64,000 nucleotides of DNA from Ralstonia sp. 25mfcol4.1 (GTDB lineage: Bacteria; Pseudomonadota; Gammaproteobacteria; Burkholderiales; Burkholderiaceae): NCBI RefSeq assembly GCF_900104095.1, contig NZ_FNJO01000008.1, positions 233,736 through 297,735 of the forward strand. The letters run 5' to 3'. Positions 49,693 to 58,700 of the stretch are shown piece by piece. The position numbers and the translations under genes were made by a program. The notes under the pieces were generated by a model. It was not told the DNA's origin. It saw only the letters and a program-made list of their open reading frames with translations, and ran no database searches. Each line of letters starts with the position of its first letter. Position 1 is the first letter of the stretch.

Positions 49693-51287
49693 ACCGCGCC
49701 ATCGCTGCGCGGGTCGCTGCCAACCTGGTACAGGCCATTCGGCTGCAGCACGATGGCGCCGGCATGGCCCATCGCTTCGTCAGAGGGGCGCAGCACCTCC
49801 ACGTCGTGGCCCAGCGTGCGCAACGCGTGCTGCACCGTGGACGGAAAGCGCGCTTCAAGCTTCAGCGTGTCGCTGGTCTGGCCCCAGGTCCGCCCCAGCA
49901 GCCAGCGCGGCGCGTCGATGGCCGACTGCGGGTTCATGCCGAAATGGACGATCCGCGAGAACACGGCCGCCTGCGATTGCGGCTGGCCGTCGCCGCCCAT
50001 GTTTCCGTAGACCAGCGTGCGGCCATCGTTCAGGCGGGCCATCGCCGGGTTCAGCGTGTGGAACGGCTTGCGGCCCGGCATCAGCGGATTGCGCGCGGCG
50101 GGGTCCAGCGCAAAGCTGCATCCGCGGTTCTGCCAGTTCACACCGGACTGCGGCAGCACGATGCCGCTGCCGAACTCGTGATAGATGCTCTGGATAAAGC
50201 TGACGGCCACGCCATTGCCATCGATCACGCCCATCCACACCGTATCGGCCGGCCCCATGCCCTGCCCCCAAGGCAGCACGCCATCGGCCCGGATGCGCGC
50301 GGCGGCCGCGTCCAGCCAGGGCGGCGCCAGCAGGTCGCGCGGATCGACCTCCATATAGGCGGGATCGGTGATATGCCGGTCGCGCACGTGGAATGCCTGT
50401 TTGGTCGATTCCACGCACGCATGCACGAACGCCGCGCCAAGCGGGTCCATGTCGGGCGTGAGAATCCGGTCGAGCTGGCCCAGGATCAGCAGCGATACCA
50501 GCCCCTGCGTAGGCGGCGGCATGTTGTAGACCGTGCCTTGCGAATGGGCCAGCGCCAGCGGCGCCTTCCAGGTGGCGCGATGGGCGTGCAGGTCGGCTGC
50601 CGTCAGCGGGCTGCCCGCCTGCTGCAGTTCATGCGCCAGCATCCGGGCCAGGTCGCCATGGTAGAAATCGCCGAGCCCCGCGCGCGCCAGTTGTGCGAGC
50701 GTGGCGGCCAGGCGCGGATGGCGAAAACGGCTGCCGGGCGCGGGCGCGGCACCGTCCACGAGGAAGGTCTGCGCAAACCCGGGCACATCCAGCAGTTCAC
50801 CAGCCTTGGCCGCGACGCAGGCCGACTGGCTGTCGGTCACCGGCACGCCGTCGCGCGCATGGTCGATCGCATCGGCCAGCAGCCGCGCCAGTGGCAGCCG
50901 TCCGCCCAGCGCGTCGCGCTGCCAGTCCAGCGCCGCCTGCCAGCCCGACACCGTGCCGGCCACCGTATTTGCCGCCATGCCGCCGCGCGTGGGAATGGCG
51001 GCAAAGGCCGCCTCGCGATAGCGCGCGATGGTCGCCGCCCCCGCCGCCGCGCCGCAGGCATCGAGCGCCAGCGGCGCCTCGCCCGGGCGGGCGATCAGCC
51101 AGAAGCTGTCGCCGCCAATACTGTTCATATGCGGATAGACCACGGCGATGGTGGCCGCCGCCGCAACCATCGCCTCGACGGCATTGCCGCCGTCGCGCAG
51201 TACGGCCAGTGCGCTCTGCGATGCCAGCGCGTGCGGCGCCACGGCCATGCCCCGGCTGCCCCGGATCGGATTGAGATGAAAGGTCAC
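49680..51287 (-). CDS. Gamma-glutamyltransferase family protein
   Basis: Ntn-type hydrolase of 535 residues related to gamma-glutamyltransferase (YwrD-like branch). The front shows GMAVAPHALASQSALAVLRDGGNAVEAMVAAA and GGDSFWLI. The predicted autocleavage site and nucleophile Thr lie in ADTVWMGVIDGNG, corresponding to the TTHxSVVD region of classical enzymes. There is no obvious signal peptide, so a cytosolic role is likely, unlike classical periplasmic GGT. An 18-bp palindrome lies 13 bases upstream and should be the operator. It probably forms an operon with the OFA transporter. Confidence 0.87.
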   Translation of the reverse strand: MTFHLNPIRGSRGMAVAPHALASQSALAVLRDGGNAVEAMVAAAATIAVVYPHMNSIGGDSFWLIARPGEAPLALDACGAAAGAATIARYREAAFAAIPTRGGMAANTVAGTVSGWQAALDWQRDALGGRLPLARLLADAIDHARDGVPVTDSQSACVAAKAGELLDVPGFAQTFLVDGAAPAPGSRFRHPRLAATLAQLARAGLGDFYHGDLARMLAHELQQAGSPLTAADLHAHRATWKAPLALAHSQGTVYNMPPPTQGLVSLLILGQLDRILTPDMDPLGAAFVHACVESTKQAFHVRDRHITDPAYMEVDPRDLLAPPWLDAAAARIRADGVLPWGQGMGPADTVWMGVIDGNGVAVSFIQSIYHEFGSGIVLPQSGVNWQNRGCSFALDPAARNPLMPGRKPFHTLNPAMARLNDGRTLVYGNMGGDGQPQSQAAVFSRIVHFGMNPQSAIDAPRWLLGRTWGQTSDTLKLEARFPSTVQHALRTLGHDVEVLRPSDEAMGHAGAIVLQPNGLYQVGSDPRSDGAVAAW

Positions 51288-51299
51288 GACAGTTCCGCG

Positions 51300-51317
51300 A
51301 TTTATGTATACATAAAT
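51300..51317. promoter_or_regulatory. Candidate GntR/FCD operator
   Basis: ATTTATGTATACATAAAT is a perfect 18-bp palindrome in GC-rich surroundings, 13 bases upstream of the GGT start. Its centre TGTATACA fits the NGTATACN-type sites of FCD-class GntR regulators; such a regulator is encoded just upstream. Confidence 0.7.
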
Positions 51318-51490
51318 TTCCTGCGTGGAACGGTTGCAATAGGCGTGCCATGGGCAGCCCTACTGGCGAGGGGGGACGGGCGCGGGACGGGCGTGAAGCG
51401 GCCTATGCCGCGTGGCGTGGGGGATAGCGGGAGATAAAGCGTCGCGGCGGGATGCCGCGTGCGAAGTCACCGGTGAAGAAACCGTTGCGA

Positions 51491-52261
51491 TCAGCCGAAC
51501 CGGCGGCGGCGCGCCGGTGCACCGGATTCGGTCGACGGCACGAAGCTGGTGCGGGCTTCCTCGAGTCGCGCCATGGTCAGGCGGCTGACTTCCGCACGGC
51601 CATCCTCGATATGCGTCGACAGCAGCGCCACCGCGCGACCGGCATCGGCATCGGCCAGCGCGGCCAGGATCGCGCCGTGTTCGTCGTAGGTCAGCGAGAT
51701 GCGCTCGCCGAATGCGAAGTCGAGCCGGCGGATGATGCGGATGCGGTCGGTCACCTGCTGATGCACGGCCGCCGCTTCGGGGTTGCCCGCCGCATCGACG
51801 ATGGCCAGGTGAAATGCCTCGTCAAGCTGCGCCACGGCGTTGCCGTCGGCCAGGCGCCGCGCTTGAGGCACGCGCCAGATGGCATCGAGCATGGCGATCA
51901 GCGCGGCCCGGCGCGTCGCGTGCGACGGCTGGCACAGGCGCGTCACGGCATGGGTTTCCAGCAGCGTGCGCAGTTCATACAGCGCCTCGAAGCGGCCCAG
52001 GTCCAGCGGCACCACTTCCCAGCCGTTGCGGTAGTAGCCGCGCACCAGGCCATCGCCCTGCAGCCGCTGCAGCGCCTCGCGCACGGGCGTGCGCGAGATG
52101 CCCAGCCGCTCGGCCACGTCGTTTTCGGTAAAGCGGTCGCCCGGCAGCAGCCGGAACGCGAAAATGTCGTCGCGCAGTGCCTGGTAGGCGGCCTGCGACC
52201 GCTTGCCACGCACCGCGGACCGCGACGCTGCGTCTTCGGTATCCACGGCAGCATCGGTCAT
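51491..52261 (-). CDS. GntR family transcriptional regulator (FCD domain)
   Basis: Regulator of 256 residues. The N-terminal winged helix (residues ~15-85) includes DIFAFRLLPGDRFTENDVAERLGISRTPVREALQRL, the classic GntR signature. The C-terminal FCD all-helical ligand domain has the metal-binding pattern with Asp in LDEAFHLAI and later His residues (DEHGAIL, STHIEDG). It starts at 52261, five bases after the radA stop, so it may be partly co-transcribed with radA. It is likely the repressor that binds the palindrome at 51300. Confidence 0.92.
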   Translation of the reverse strand: MTDAAVDTEDAASRSAVRGKRSQAAYQALRDDIFAFRLLPGDRFTENDVAERLGISRTPVREALQRLQGDGLVRGYYRNGWEVVPLDLGRFEALYELRTLLETHAVTRLCQPSHATRRAALIAMLDAIWRVPQARRLADGNAVAQLDEAFHLAIVDAAGNPEAAAVHQQVTDRIRIIRRLDFAFGERISLTYDEHGAILAALADADAGRAVALLSTHIEDGRAEVSRLTMARLEEARTSFVPSTESGAPARRRRFG

Positions 52262-52265
52262 CGCG

Positions 52266-53633
52266 TCAGTCCAGGTGCCGCACGCGGTCGATCGCCTGCT
52301 CCAGGCGGTCCACCGCAATGACTTCCAGCCCGTCGATGGGCTGCTTCGGCGCGTTGGCCTTGGGAATCACGGCCATCGTGAAGCCGAGCTTGGCGGCTTC
52401 CTTGAGCCGTTCCTGCCCGCGTGGGCTCGGGCGGATCTCGCCGGCCAACCCCACTTCGCCAAACACCACCAGCCCGCGCGGCAGCGGCTTGTTGCGCATC
52501 GACGAATGAATCGATAGCAAAACCGCCAGATCGGCGGCCGGCTCGGTGATCTTGACCCCGCCAACCGCATTCAGGAACACGTCCTGGTCGAAGCACGCGA
52601 TGCCAGCGTGCCGGTGCAGCACAGCCAGCAGCATCGCCAGCCGGTTCTGTTCCAGGCCCACCGCCAGCCGGCGCGGGTTGGGCACGTTGGCCGTATCGAC
52701 CAGCGCCTGCACTTCCACCAGCAGCGGGCGCGTGCCCTCCTGCGTCACCAGCACGCACGACCCGGCCACCTGCTCCTCATGCTGCGACAGGAACAGCGCC
52801 GATGGATTGCTGATGCCGCGCAGGCCGCGCTCGGTCATCGCAAAAACGCCAAGTTCATTGACCGCGCCGAAGCGGTTCTTGAAGGCGCGGATCAGCCGGT
52901 GCGACGAATGGGTATCGCCCTCGAAATACAGCACCGTATCGACAATGTGTTCCAGCACGCGCGGCCCGGCCAGGCTGCCTTCCTTGGTGACGTGGCCCAC
53001 CAGGATGATCGTGATGTCGCTGCTCTTGGCGATGCGCGTCAGCTGCGCCGCGCACTCGCGCACCTGGGCCACCGACCCGGGCGCCGAGGTCAGCGCCTCG
53101 GAATACAGCGTCTGAATCGAGTCGATCACGGCCACTTCGGGCTTGTCGGCCTCCAGCGCGGCCTGGATCTTTTCGAGCTGGATCTCGGGCAGCAGGCCCA
53201 CCGTGGCGGCTTCCACCCCCAGCCGCTGCGCGCGCAGCGCGATCTGGGCGCCCGATTCTTCGCCACTGACATAGAGCACGCGCCGGCTGGCCGACAGGTT
53301 GGCCAGCGTCTGCAACAGCAGCGTCGATTTGCCGATGCCGGGATCGCCGCCGATCAACACCACCCCGCCCGACACCAGCCCGCCGCCGAGCACGCGGTCG
53401 AACTCGTCGATGCCCGTGCCGAAACGCGGCACCTCGGCGGCTTCGATATCGCTGAGCTTGCGGACCACGGCCGACGCCGCCAGCGGCTGGAAGCGGCGCG
53501 CGGCCGACGATCCCGAATCGGCCACGGTCTCGACGAGCGTGTTCCAGGCGTTGCATTGCGGGCACTGGCCCGCCCAGCGCGGCGTGGTACCGCCGCATTC
53601 GGTACAGGTATAGACAGTCTTGGTCTTGGCCAT
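52266..53633 (-). CDS. radA: DNA repair protein RadA
   Basis: RecA-like helicase for branch migration in recombination repair, 455 residues from ATG 53633. An N-terminal zinc finger (CTECG...CPQC), the RecA core with Walker A GGDPGIGKST, the KNRFG motif, and a C-terminal Lon-protease-like domain (GGVKITEPAADLAVLLSI) are all present and in order. The open frame to 53741 is not conserved. It is next to alr, read in the same direction. Confidence 0.97.
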   Translation of the reverse strand: MAKTKTVYTCTECGGTTPRWAGQCPQCNAWNTLVETVADSGSSAARRFQPLAASAVVRKLSDIEAAEVPRFGTGIDEFDRVLGGGLVSGGVVLIGGDPGIGKSTLLLQTLANLSASRRVLYVSGEESGAQIALRAQRLGVEAATVGLLPEIQLEKIQAALEADKPEVAVIDSIQTLYSEALTSAPGSVAQVRECAAQLTRIAKSSDITIILVGHVTKEGSLAGPRVLEHIVDTVLYFEGDTHSSHRLIRAFKNRFGAVNELGVFAMTERGLRGISNPSALFLSQHEEQVAGSCVLVTQEGTRPLLVEVQALVDTANVPNPRRLAVGLEQNRLAMLLAVLHRHAGIACFDQDVFLNAVGGVKITEPAADLAVLLSIHSSMRNKPLPRGLVVFGEVGLAGEIRPSPRGQERLKEAAKLGFTMAVIPKANAPKQPIDGLEVIAVDRLEQAIDRVRHLD

Positions 53634-53674
53634 CGAATAATCCGGACTAGGGCTGGATGGGGCTCGGGCTGCCT

Positions 53675-54784
53675 TCAGGAGACGGAGTCGGCCGTGGTCA
53701 GCATGGCCACCGTGGTCGGCACGCGCGGCGCCAGCGCGCACATCAGTTCATAGCCCACCGTGCCGCTGGCGGCGGCCACGTCGTCGATCGGCAGCCCGTG
53801 GCCCCAGAGCGTGACCGGCGAGCCGACCCTGGCCTTGGGGCACGGGGTCAGGTCCACGCAGATCATGTCCATCGACACCCGGCCCACGAGATCGGTGCGC
53901 ACGCCGTCCACCAGCACCGGGGCGCGCCTGTCGCCCCAGCCCGACGCGTGGCGCGGGTAGCCGTCGGCATAGCCGCAGGCCACCACGCCGATGCGCATCG
54001 CCCGGTCCGCCGTAAACATCGAGCCATAGCCGACGGTATCGCCCGGCTGCAGGTCCTGGATGCCGATCAGTTCGCTGTGCAGCGACATCGCCGGCTGCAG
54101 GCCGGTATCGGCGATGTCCGCCGACAGGCCCGTGGGGGAACCGCCATACAGGATCACGCCCGGCCGCACCCAGTTGCGATGGGCCGACGGATGCCAGAGC
54201 ACGGCCGCCGAGTTCGACAGGCTGACCTCGCCGGGCAGATTGGCCGTGGCCGTCTCGAACGCCTCGATCTGGTGCGCGATGCCGCGCGCGCTGTCGGCAT
54301 CGGAGAAATGGGTCATATGGACGATACTGCCCACGCATGACATGGTGCGGGCGCGCTCCCAGGCCGCCCGGTACTGGGCAGGCCGGAACCCCAGCCGGTT
54401 CATCCCGGTGTTGAGCTTGAGCTGGATGGCCAGCGGGCCCTTGGGCCGGGCCTGTTCGAGCATGCGCAGCTGCTCCTCGCAATGGATGGCGGTGGTCAGG
54501 CGATATTGCTCGATCACGGGAACATCCTGGGGCTGGAAGAATCCCTCCAGGAGCAGGATCGGTCCCTGCCAGCCCAGTTCGCGCAGCAGCACGGCTTCGT
54601 TGAGGTCCAGCAGGCCGAAGCCGTCGGCGGCCTTCAGGCCGGCAAACGCGCGACGGATGCCATGGCCGTAGGCATTGGCCTTGACCACGGCCCAGACGCG
54701 GGAGTCCGGCGCATGACGGCGCACCACTTCCAGATTGTTGGCCAGCGCAGGCTGGTGGATGACAGCGTGAATGGGTCTTGGCAT
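53675..54784 (-). CDS. alr: Alanine racemase
   Basis: PLP-dependent enzyme of 369 residues that makes D-alanine for peptidoglycan. The start at 54784 is chosen because it gives the usual short N-terminus. The PLP lysine is K35 in [10 protein letters not shown]. Other conserved parts are [10 protein letters not shown], the catalytic Tyr region GYGSMF, and [17 protein letters not shown] near the C-terminal beta domain. It is divergent from lplT and 41 bases upstream of radA. Confidence 0.96.
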   Translation of the reverse strand: MPRPIHAVIHQPALANNLEVVRRHAPDSRVWAVVKANAYGHGIRRAFAGLKAADGFGLLDLNEAVLLRELGWQGPILLLEGFFQPQDVPVIEQYRLTTAIHCEEQLRMLEQARPKGPLAIQLKLNTGMNRLGFRPAQYRAAWERARTMSCVGSIVHMTHFSDADSARGIAHQIEAFETATANLPGEVSLSNSAAVLWHPSAHRNWVRPGVILYGGSPTGLSADIADTGLQPAMSLHSELIGIQDLQPGDTVGYGSMFTADRAMRIGVVACGYADGYPRHASGWGDRRAPVLVDGVRTDLVGRVSMDMICVDLTPCPKARVGSPVTLWGHGLPIDDVAAASGTVGYELMCALAPRVPTTVAMLTTADSVS

Positions 54785-55255
54785 GGGTATGACTGCTTGC
54801 GTGGGCTGTCGAACGATGTTCTGCACCTGATTCGGGAAGACCCGGTCGGCAGGCCACTGGATTCGGGCGTTGAGGTGGCACACACTGTGCGGTAACAGGC
54901 CTTTGGGACGAACCGGCCGGCGCGGACAAGCCGGCGCCACCTTGCGCAGGCGATATTTGACCACATCCGCAGGTCGATTCCGGGAATCCATCCGGGCATG
55001 TACTGTCCAATGCGCGTCCGCCGGTGTGCTGAAATGTCGCGGATTCGTGATATAAAGCCGGACGCTCCGGCCATGTTTTAAAAGAGAAGCAATATGTCAA
55101 TGACGGTCAGGCAAGCCGCAAGGCGCGCGAAAGTAGCGTCGCCGCCCCACTTTGACACGGCAGGCGCAGCAGGTTCCCGCCAAGCGACGGCACTACCGGC
55201 CGGTGCGCTTTTGCCCGTCCACATGGACGCCCGCGATGGAGACAAAGTCGAAGGT
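54785..55255. promoter_or_regulatory. Divergent region between alr and lplT
   Basis: About 470 bases. It should hold promoters for both genes. Visible items are a TATAAA box at 55051-55056, a small hairpin at 55057-55071 followed by a T/A-rich stretch, and an open frame from ATG 55094 in frame with lplT preceded by an agagaag site, which could extend LplT by 54 residues. Nothing else was recognised. Confidence 0.45.
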
Positions 55256-56575
55256 ATGAAGAAGGGTTTCTACACGATCATGGCCGCGCAGTTTTTTTCG
55301 TCGCTGGCCGACAATGCCCTGCTCATCGCGGCCATTGCCCTTCTTACCGAATTGCATTCCCCGCAGTGGATGACGCCGCTGCTCAAGCTGTTCTTCGTGC
55401 TGTCCTATGTGGTGCTGGCTGCATTCGTGGGCGCCTTCGCCGACTCCATGCCCAAGGGCAAGGTGATGCTGATCACCAATGCCATCAAGATCGTGGGCTG
55501 CGCCATCATGATGTTCGGACTGCACCCGCTGCTGGCCTATGGCGTGGTCGGGTTCGGCGCGGCGGCCTATTCGCCGGCCAAGTACGGCATCCTGACCGAG
55601 CTGCTGCCCCCCGAAAAACTGGTGATGGCCAATGGCTGGATCGAGGGCCTGACGGTCGGTTCGATCATCCTGGGCACGGTGGTGGGCGGCGCGCTGATCT
55701 CGGTGCAACTGTCGACCGTCCTGCTGCACTTCGACCTGCCCTATGTCGACACCGGCATCAACACCCCCGCCGAAGCGGCGATGGTGGTGATCATGCTGTT
55801 CTACTTCATCGCCGCCATCTTCAACCTGTTCATTCCGGACACCGGCGCGCGCTACCCCCAGCAGGAAAAGAACCCGATCAAGCTGATTGCCGAATTTGGC
55901 GACTGCTTCATTGCACTGTGGCGCGACAAGCTGGGCCAGATCTCGCTGGCCGTCACCACGCTGTTCTGGGGGGTGGGCGCCACATTGCAGTTCATCGTGC
56001 TGAAGTGGGCCGAAAAATCGCTGGGGCTGAACCTTTCGCAAGGCGCCCTGCTGCAGGCCGTGGTGGCCGTAGGCGTGGCGGTTGGCGCCATCGCGGCCGC
56101 CGCGCGCATTCCGCTGCGCAAGTCGCTGTCGGTGCTGCCGTTCGGCGTGGCCATGGGTGCCACCGTGATCCTGATGGCGTTCTACACCAAGGACACCATG
56201 CCGGCCGTGACGCTGGACGTGCTGGGCATGGCGATGCCGCTCTACATGGCTATCGCCTACGTGTTCCTGATGATCGTGGGCGCCATGTCGGGCTACTTCG
56301 TGGTGCCGATGAACGCCCTGCTCCAGCACCGTGGCCATGTGCTGCTTTCGGCCGGCCATTCCATCGCGGTGCAGAACTTCAACGAGAACGTTTCGGTGCT
56401 GCTGATGCTGTGCTTGTACGCGCTGCTGATCAAGCTGAACGTGCCGATCGGCTTCGTGATCGTCGCGCTTGGCCTGTTCATCGTGGCGACCATGGCGCTG
56501 GTGATGCGCCTGCACAAGCACAACATGAAGATGTACAACTCGCTGGCGATGATCGGCGAGGACAAGCACCACTGA
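55256..56575 (+). CDS. lplT: Lysophospholipid transporter LplT
   Basis: MFS flippase of 439 residues that returns lysophospholipids to the inner leaflet for re-acylation. The start MKKGFYTIMAAQFFSSLADNALLIAAIALL is the canonical LplT N-terminus; earlier in-frame starts at 55094 and 55223 exist and the first has the better ribosome site. Conserved SPAKYGILTELLPPEKLVMANGWIEG and PMNALLQHRGHVLLSAGHSIAVQNFNEN are present. No acyltransferase partner (Aas) is adjacent. Confidence 0.93.
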   Translation: MKKGFYTIMAAQFFSSLADNALLIAAIALLTELHSPQWMTPLLKLFFVLSYVVLAAFVGAFADSMPKGKVMLITNAIKIVGCAIMMFGLHPLLAYGVVGFGAAAYSPAKYGILTELLPPEKLVMANGWIEGLTVGSIILGTVVGGALISVQLSTVLLHFDLPYVDTGINTPAEAAMVVIMLFYFIAAIFNLFIPDTGARYPQQEKNPIKLIAEFGDCFIALWRDKLGQISLAVTTLFWGVGATLQFIVLKWAEKSLGLNLSQGALLQAVVAVGVAVGAIAAAARIPLRKSLSVLPFGVAMGATVILMAFYTKDTMPAVTLDVLGMAMPLYMAIAYVFLMIVGAMSGYFVVPMNALLQHRGHVLLSAGHSIAVQNFNENVSVLLMLCLYALLIKLNVPIGFVIVALGLFIVATMALVMRLHKHNMKMYNSLAMIGEDKHH

Positions 56576-56587
56576 CCCCGCGCGGGG
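56576..56587. terminator. GC-rich palindrome between lplT and the DUF1853 gene
   Basis: CCCCGCGCGGGG directly after the lplT stop, followed by more GC-rich dyads. It may terminate transcription from both sides, but there is no T-run. Confidence 0.4.
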
Positions 56588-56611
56588 CGTCCTTCCGGGC
56601 GCGCCCGCCCC

Positions 56612-57697
56612 TCACGGCGCCTGGGCCCGCAGCGCGGCCCGCGCCTCCCAGTCGTCCGGCACCACGAATCCGCGCGAGCATTCGCGCCAGATGCCGGGCG
56701 CGCCCTGATCCTGCACCAGTTCACAGACCATGACCGGCGCTTCGCGGCGCCACGCGTGGATCGGGTCGGCAAAGCGTTCGGCCAGCGCATCGTGCATGAC
56801 CGCCGCCGTTTCGGTCGCGCCCTCGGCCACGCGGGCACCTGACAGCCAGTCGGACCTCGAAAGCCGGCACCAGCGCACATGGCCCCGGGCGGGGTCCGTC
56901 GCGCGGGCGTGCCAGTCGGCCAGCGGCGCCCACCACCCGTTCAGGTGATCCGGCGCGATCCCCAGCGTTTCCAGGCCGGCCGGCACCATGCCGTTGCGGT
57001 AGAACAGCCAGCCCAGCAGATAGACTTCGCTGCGATCCACGGGATGCCCGACCAGCGCCTGGGCTTCCGCCGTTCGTCCAAGCGGCAACTGGCGCCGCAC
57101 GATGTGATCGAGCTTGTCGCCCAGTCGGTCGACCAGATTCGGCCCGACAAAGGCGCGATGTCCGGCCACGCCGTCGACCATCAGGTAGAACTTGGCCGCC
57201 ATCTCCCAATGGACGACGGCCGCGCTGGCGGGGTCGCGCCAGATCACGTCGAGTTCGCCCAGCGTCTGCACGCCATGCCCGTTGGCACGCCGGATCGGCA
57301 CATTGGCGGCCAGCAGGTCCACGCCGTGCGTATGCCGCAGCGCGAAGTGCAGCAGCCGCTCGGCATGACGGCCCAGCCGCAGGCTGCGGCTGCCGGTCGG
57401 GTCCGGATGCTGGCTCAGTTCGACGATGGTTTCGGGCAGGGTGGACGGATCGGCCTGTGACAGCCATGCCTGCCATCCCGCCTGCGCGCCGGGCGGCCAT
57501 TGGGCCAGCCGGGCAGGCCCGTCCTGGTAGCCATCGAGCAGATGGGACAGCAGCGCCGGCGACAGCGAGCACCAGGCCAGGTCGCGCGTGCGCTGCGAGG
57601 CCGCGCGGCACCAGAGCGGCAAAGGCGCGTCCGTCCCGGTCGGCGCGCAGCCGCCCGGCGGCGCTACCTGGGCGAGATCAGGCTTCAGCTCCCGCAC
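56612..57697 (-). CDS. DUF1853 family protein
   Basis: Protein of about 361 residues, matching the DUF1853 family by eye: RDLAWCSLSPALL near the front, LGRHAERLLHFALRH, GELDVIWRD and VHWEMAAKFYL. The GELDxI...WE(M)AAKFYL arrangement resembles a PD-(D/E)xK nuclease core, with acidic residues followed by ExxxK, which is inference. No ATG start fits; GTG at 57697 gives a 20-base overlap with the glycosylase gene, and GTG 57739 is another option. Function unknown; the position after a DNA glycosylase is at least compatible with DNA processing. Confidence 0.8.
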   Translation of the reverse strand: MRELKPDLAQVAPPGGCAPTGTDAPLPLWCRAASQRTRDLAWCSLSPALLSHLLDGYQDGPARLAQWPPGAQAGWQAWLSQADPSTLPETIVELSQHPDPTGSRSLRLGRHAERLLHFALRHTHGVDLLAANVPIRRANGHGVQTLGELDVIWRDPASAAVVHWEMAAKFYLMVDGVAGHRAFVGPNLVDRLGDKLDHIVRRQLPLGRTAEAQALVGHPVDRSEVYLLGWLFYRNGMVPAGLETLGIAPDHLNGWWAPLADWHARATDPARGHVRWCRLSRSDWLSGARVAEGATETAAVMHDALAERFADPIHAWRREAPVMVCELVQDQGAPGIWRECSRGFVVPDDWEARAALRAQAP

Positions 57698-58700
57698 GAT
57701 CGTGGACCTCGCGTGCCAGGCACAGGTCTTCCCAGGCACGCGCCTTGTCGGTCAGCGTGCGCAACAGGTAGGCGGGGTGATAGGTCACCACCACGGGGAT
57801 GCCCTCGTAGGTGTGCACCGTGCCGCGCAGCTTGCCGATCGGCGTGGTCGACCGCAGCAGCGACTGCGCCGCAAAGCGGCCCAGCACCACGATGACCTTC
57901 GGCTTGATCAGCGCAATCTGGCGCTTCAGGAAGGGTTCGCACTGGACCACTTCCTCGGGCTCGGGATTCCGGTTGCCGGGCGGCCGGCACTTGAGCACGT
58001 TGGCGATGTAGACGTTGCGTCCCCGCGCCAGGCCCAGCGCACCCAGCATGTTGTCCAGCAGCTTGCCGGCCTGGCCAACGAACGGCTCGCCCTGCAAGTC
58101 TTCGTTCTCGCCCGGCGCCTCGCCCACCAGCATCCATTCGGCCTGGGCATCGCCCACGCCGAACACAGTGTTGGTGCGCTTGTTGCAGAGGCCACATGCG
58201 GTACATCCGGCCACGCTCTCTGCCAACACGGCCCACGGCATGTCGGCGATGGCCGCCTCGCGGCCCGCCTGCTCGGGCAGACGGACCAGCGGCTTCTCTG
58301 CCTGGGGGGCAACCGGCCGGTCCGGGTTCGGCGCATCGAAAGCCTCGACGGTCGCGGCCAGTTCGATGGCGTTGTCGATGGCGTTGTCGATGGCGTTGTC
58401 GATGGCACTGTCGGCGGCATGATCGACCCCGGCCGGGACGTCCGCCAGCACATCGGCCACCCGTTCCGTCGAAAGGTCGGCCGGCACGCTGGCCGGCTCG
58501 GGCGGACGGGCAGACGGCAACGGCCGGACTTCGGCCCGCACCGCCGCTGCGGGTGCGGCGGTCGCATCTTCCGCTGCTTGCGCGACGGCGGCTTCCGCCG
58601 CCACGGCTTCGTTTCCCACGTCTTCAACGGGATGCGCCCGGCGTGGCACCCACTCGGCCGGAATGCCCAGGGCTTCCAGGAACAACGCGCGGCGGTTCAT
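57678..58700 (-). CDS. Uracil-DNA glycosylase, family 4-type with Fe-S cluster
   Basis: Base-excision repair enzyme of 340 residues. The C-terminal ~200 residues are the glycosylase: GEAPGENEDLQGEPFVGQAGKLLD, LKCRPPGNRNP, and a late TYHPAYLLR motif. Four Cys (CTAC...C, the Cys of LKC and of VVQCEPF) are placed as in 4Fe-4S family-4 enzymes. The first ~140 residues are a low-complexity Ala/Pro/Glu region that contains a DNAI repeat encoded by 12-base tandem units. The start at 58700 overlaps the rimI stop (ATGA). Confidence 0.93.
   Translation of the reverse strand: MNRRALFLEALGIPAEWVPRRAHPVEDVGNEAVAAEAAVAQAAEDATAAPAAAVRAEVRPLPSARPPEPASVPADLSTERVADVLADVPAGVDHAADSAIDNAIDNAIDNAIELAATVEAFDAPNPDRPVAPQAEKPLVRLPEQAGREAAIADMPWAVLAESVAGCTACGLCNKRTNTVFGVGDAQAEWMLVGEAPGENEDLQGEPFVGQAGKLLDNMLGALGLARGRNVYIANVLKCRPPGNRNPEPEEVVQCEPFLKRQIALIKPKVIVVLGRFAAQSLLRSTTPIGKLRGTVHTYEGIPVVVTYHPAYLLRTLTDKARAWEDLCLAREVHDRAGAEA
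58363..58410. repeat. 12-base in-frame tandem repeat in the glycosylase gene
   Basis: Four units (three identical TCGATGGCGTTG, one with two changes) encode DNAI repeats in the disordered N-terminal region. Copy number changes would keep the frame. Confidence 0.9.

Noticed and set aside
55193..56572. 459-residue antisense ORF opposite lplT
   Set aside because: His- and Gln-rich reverse translation of membrane segments; not a protein family.
58363..58410. Tandem repeat considered as a CRISPR
   Set aside because: Units are 12 bases, contiguous, without spacers, and lie in frame inside a coding gene.
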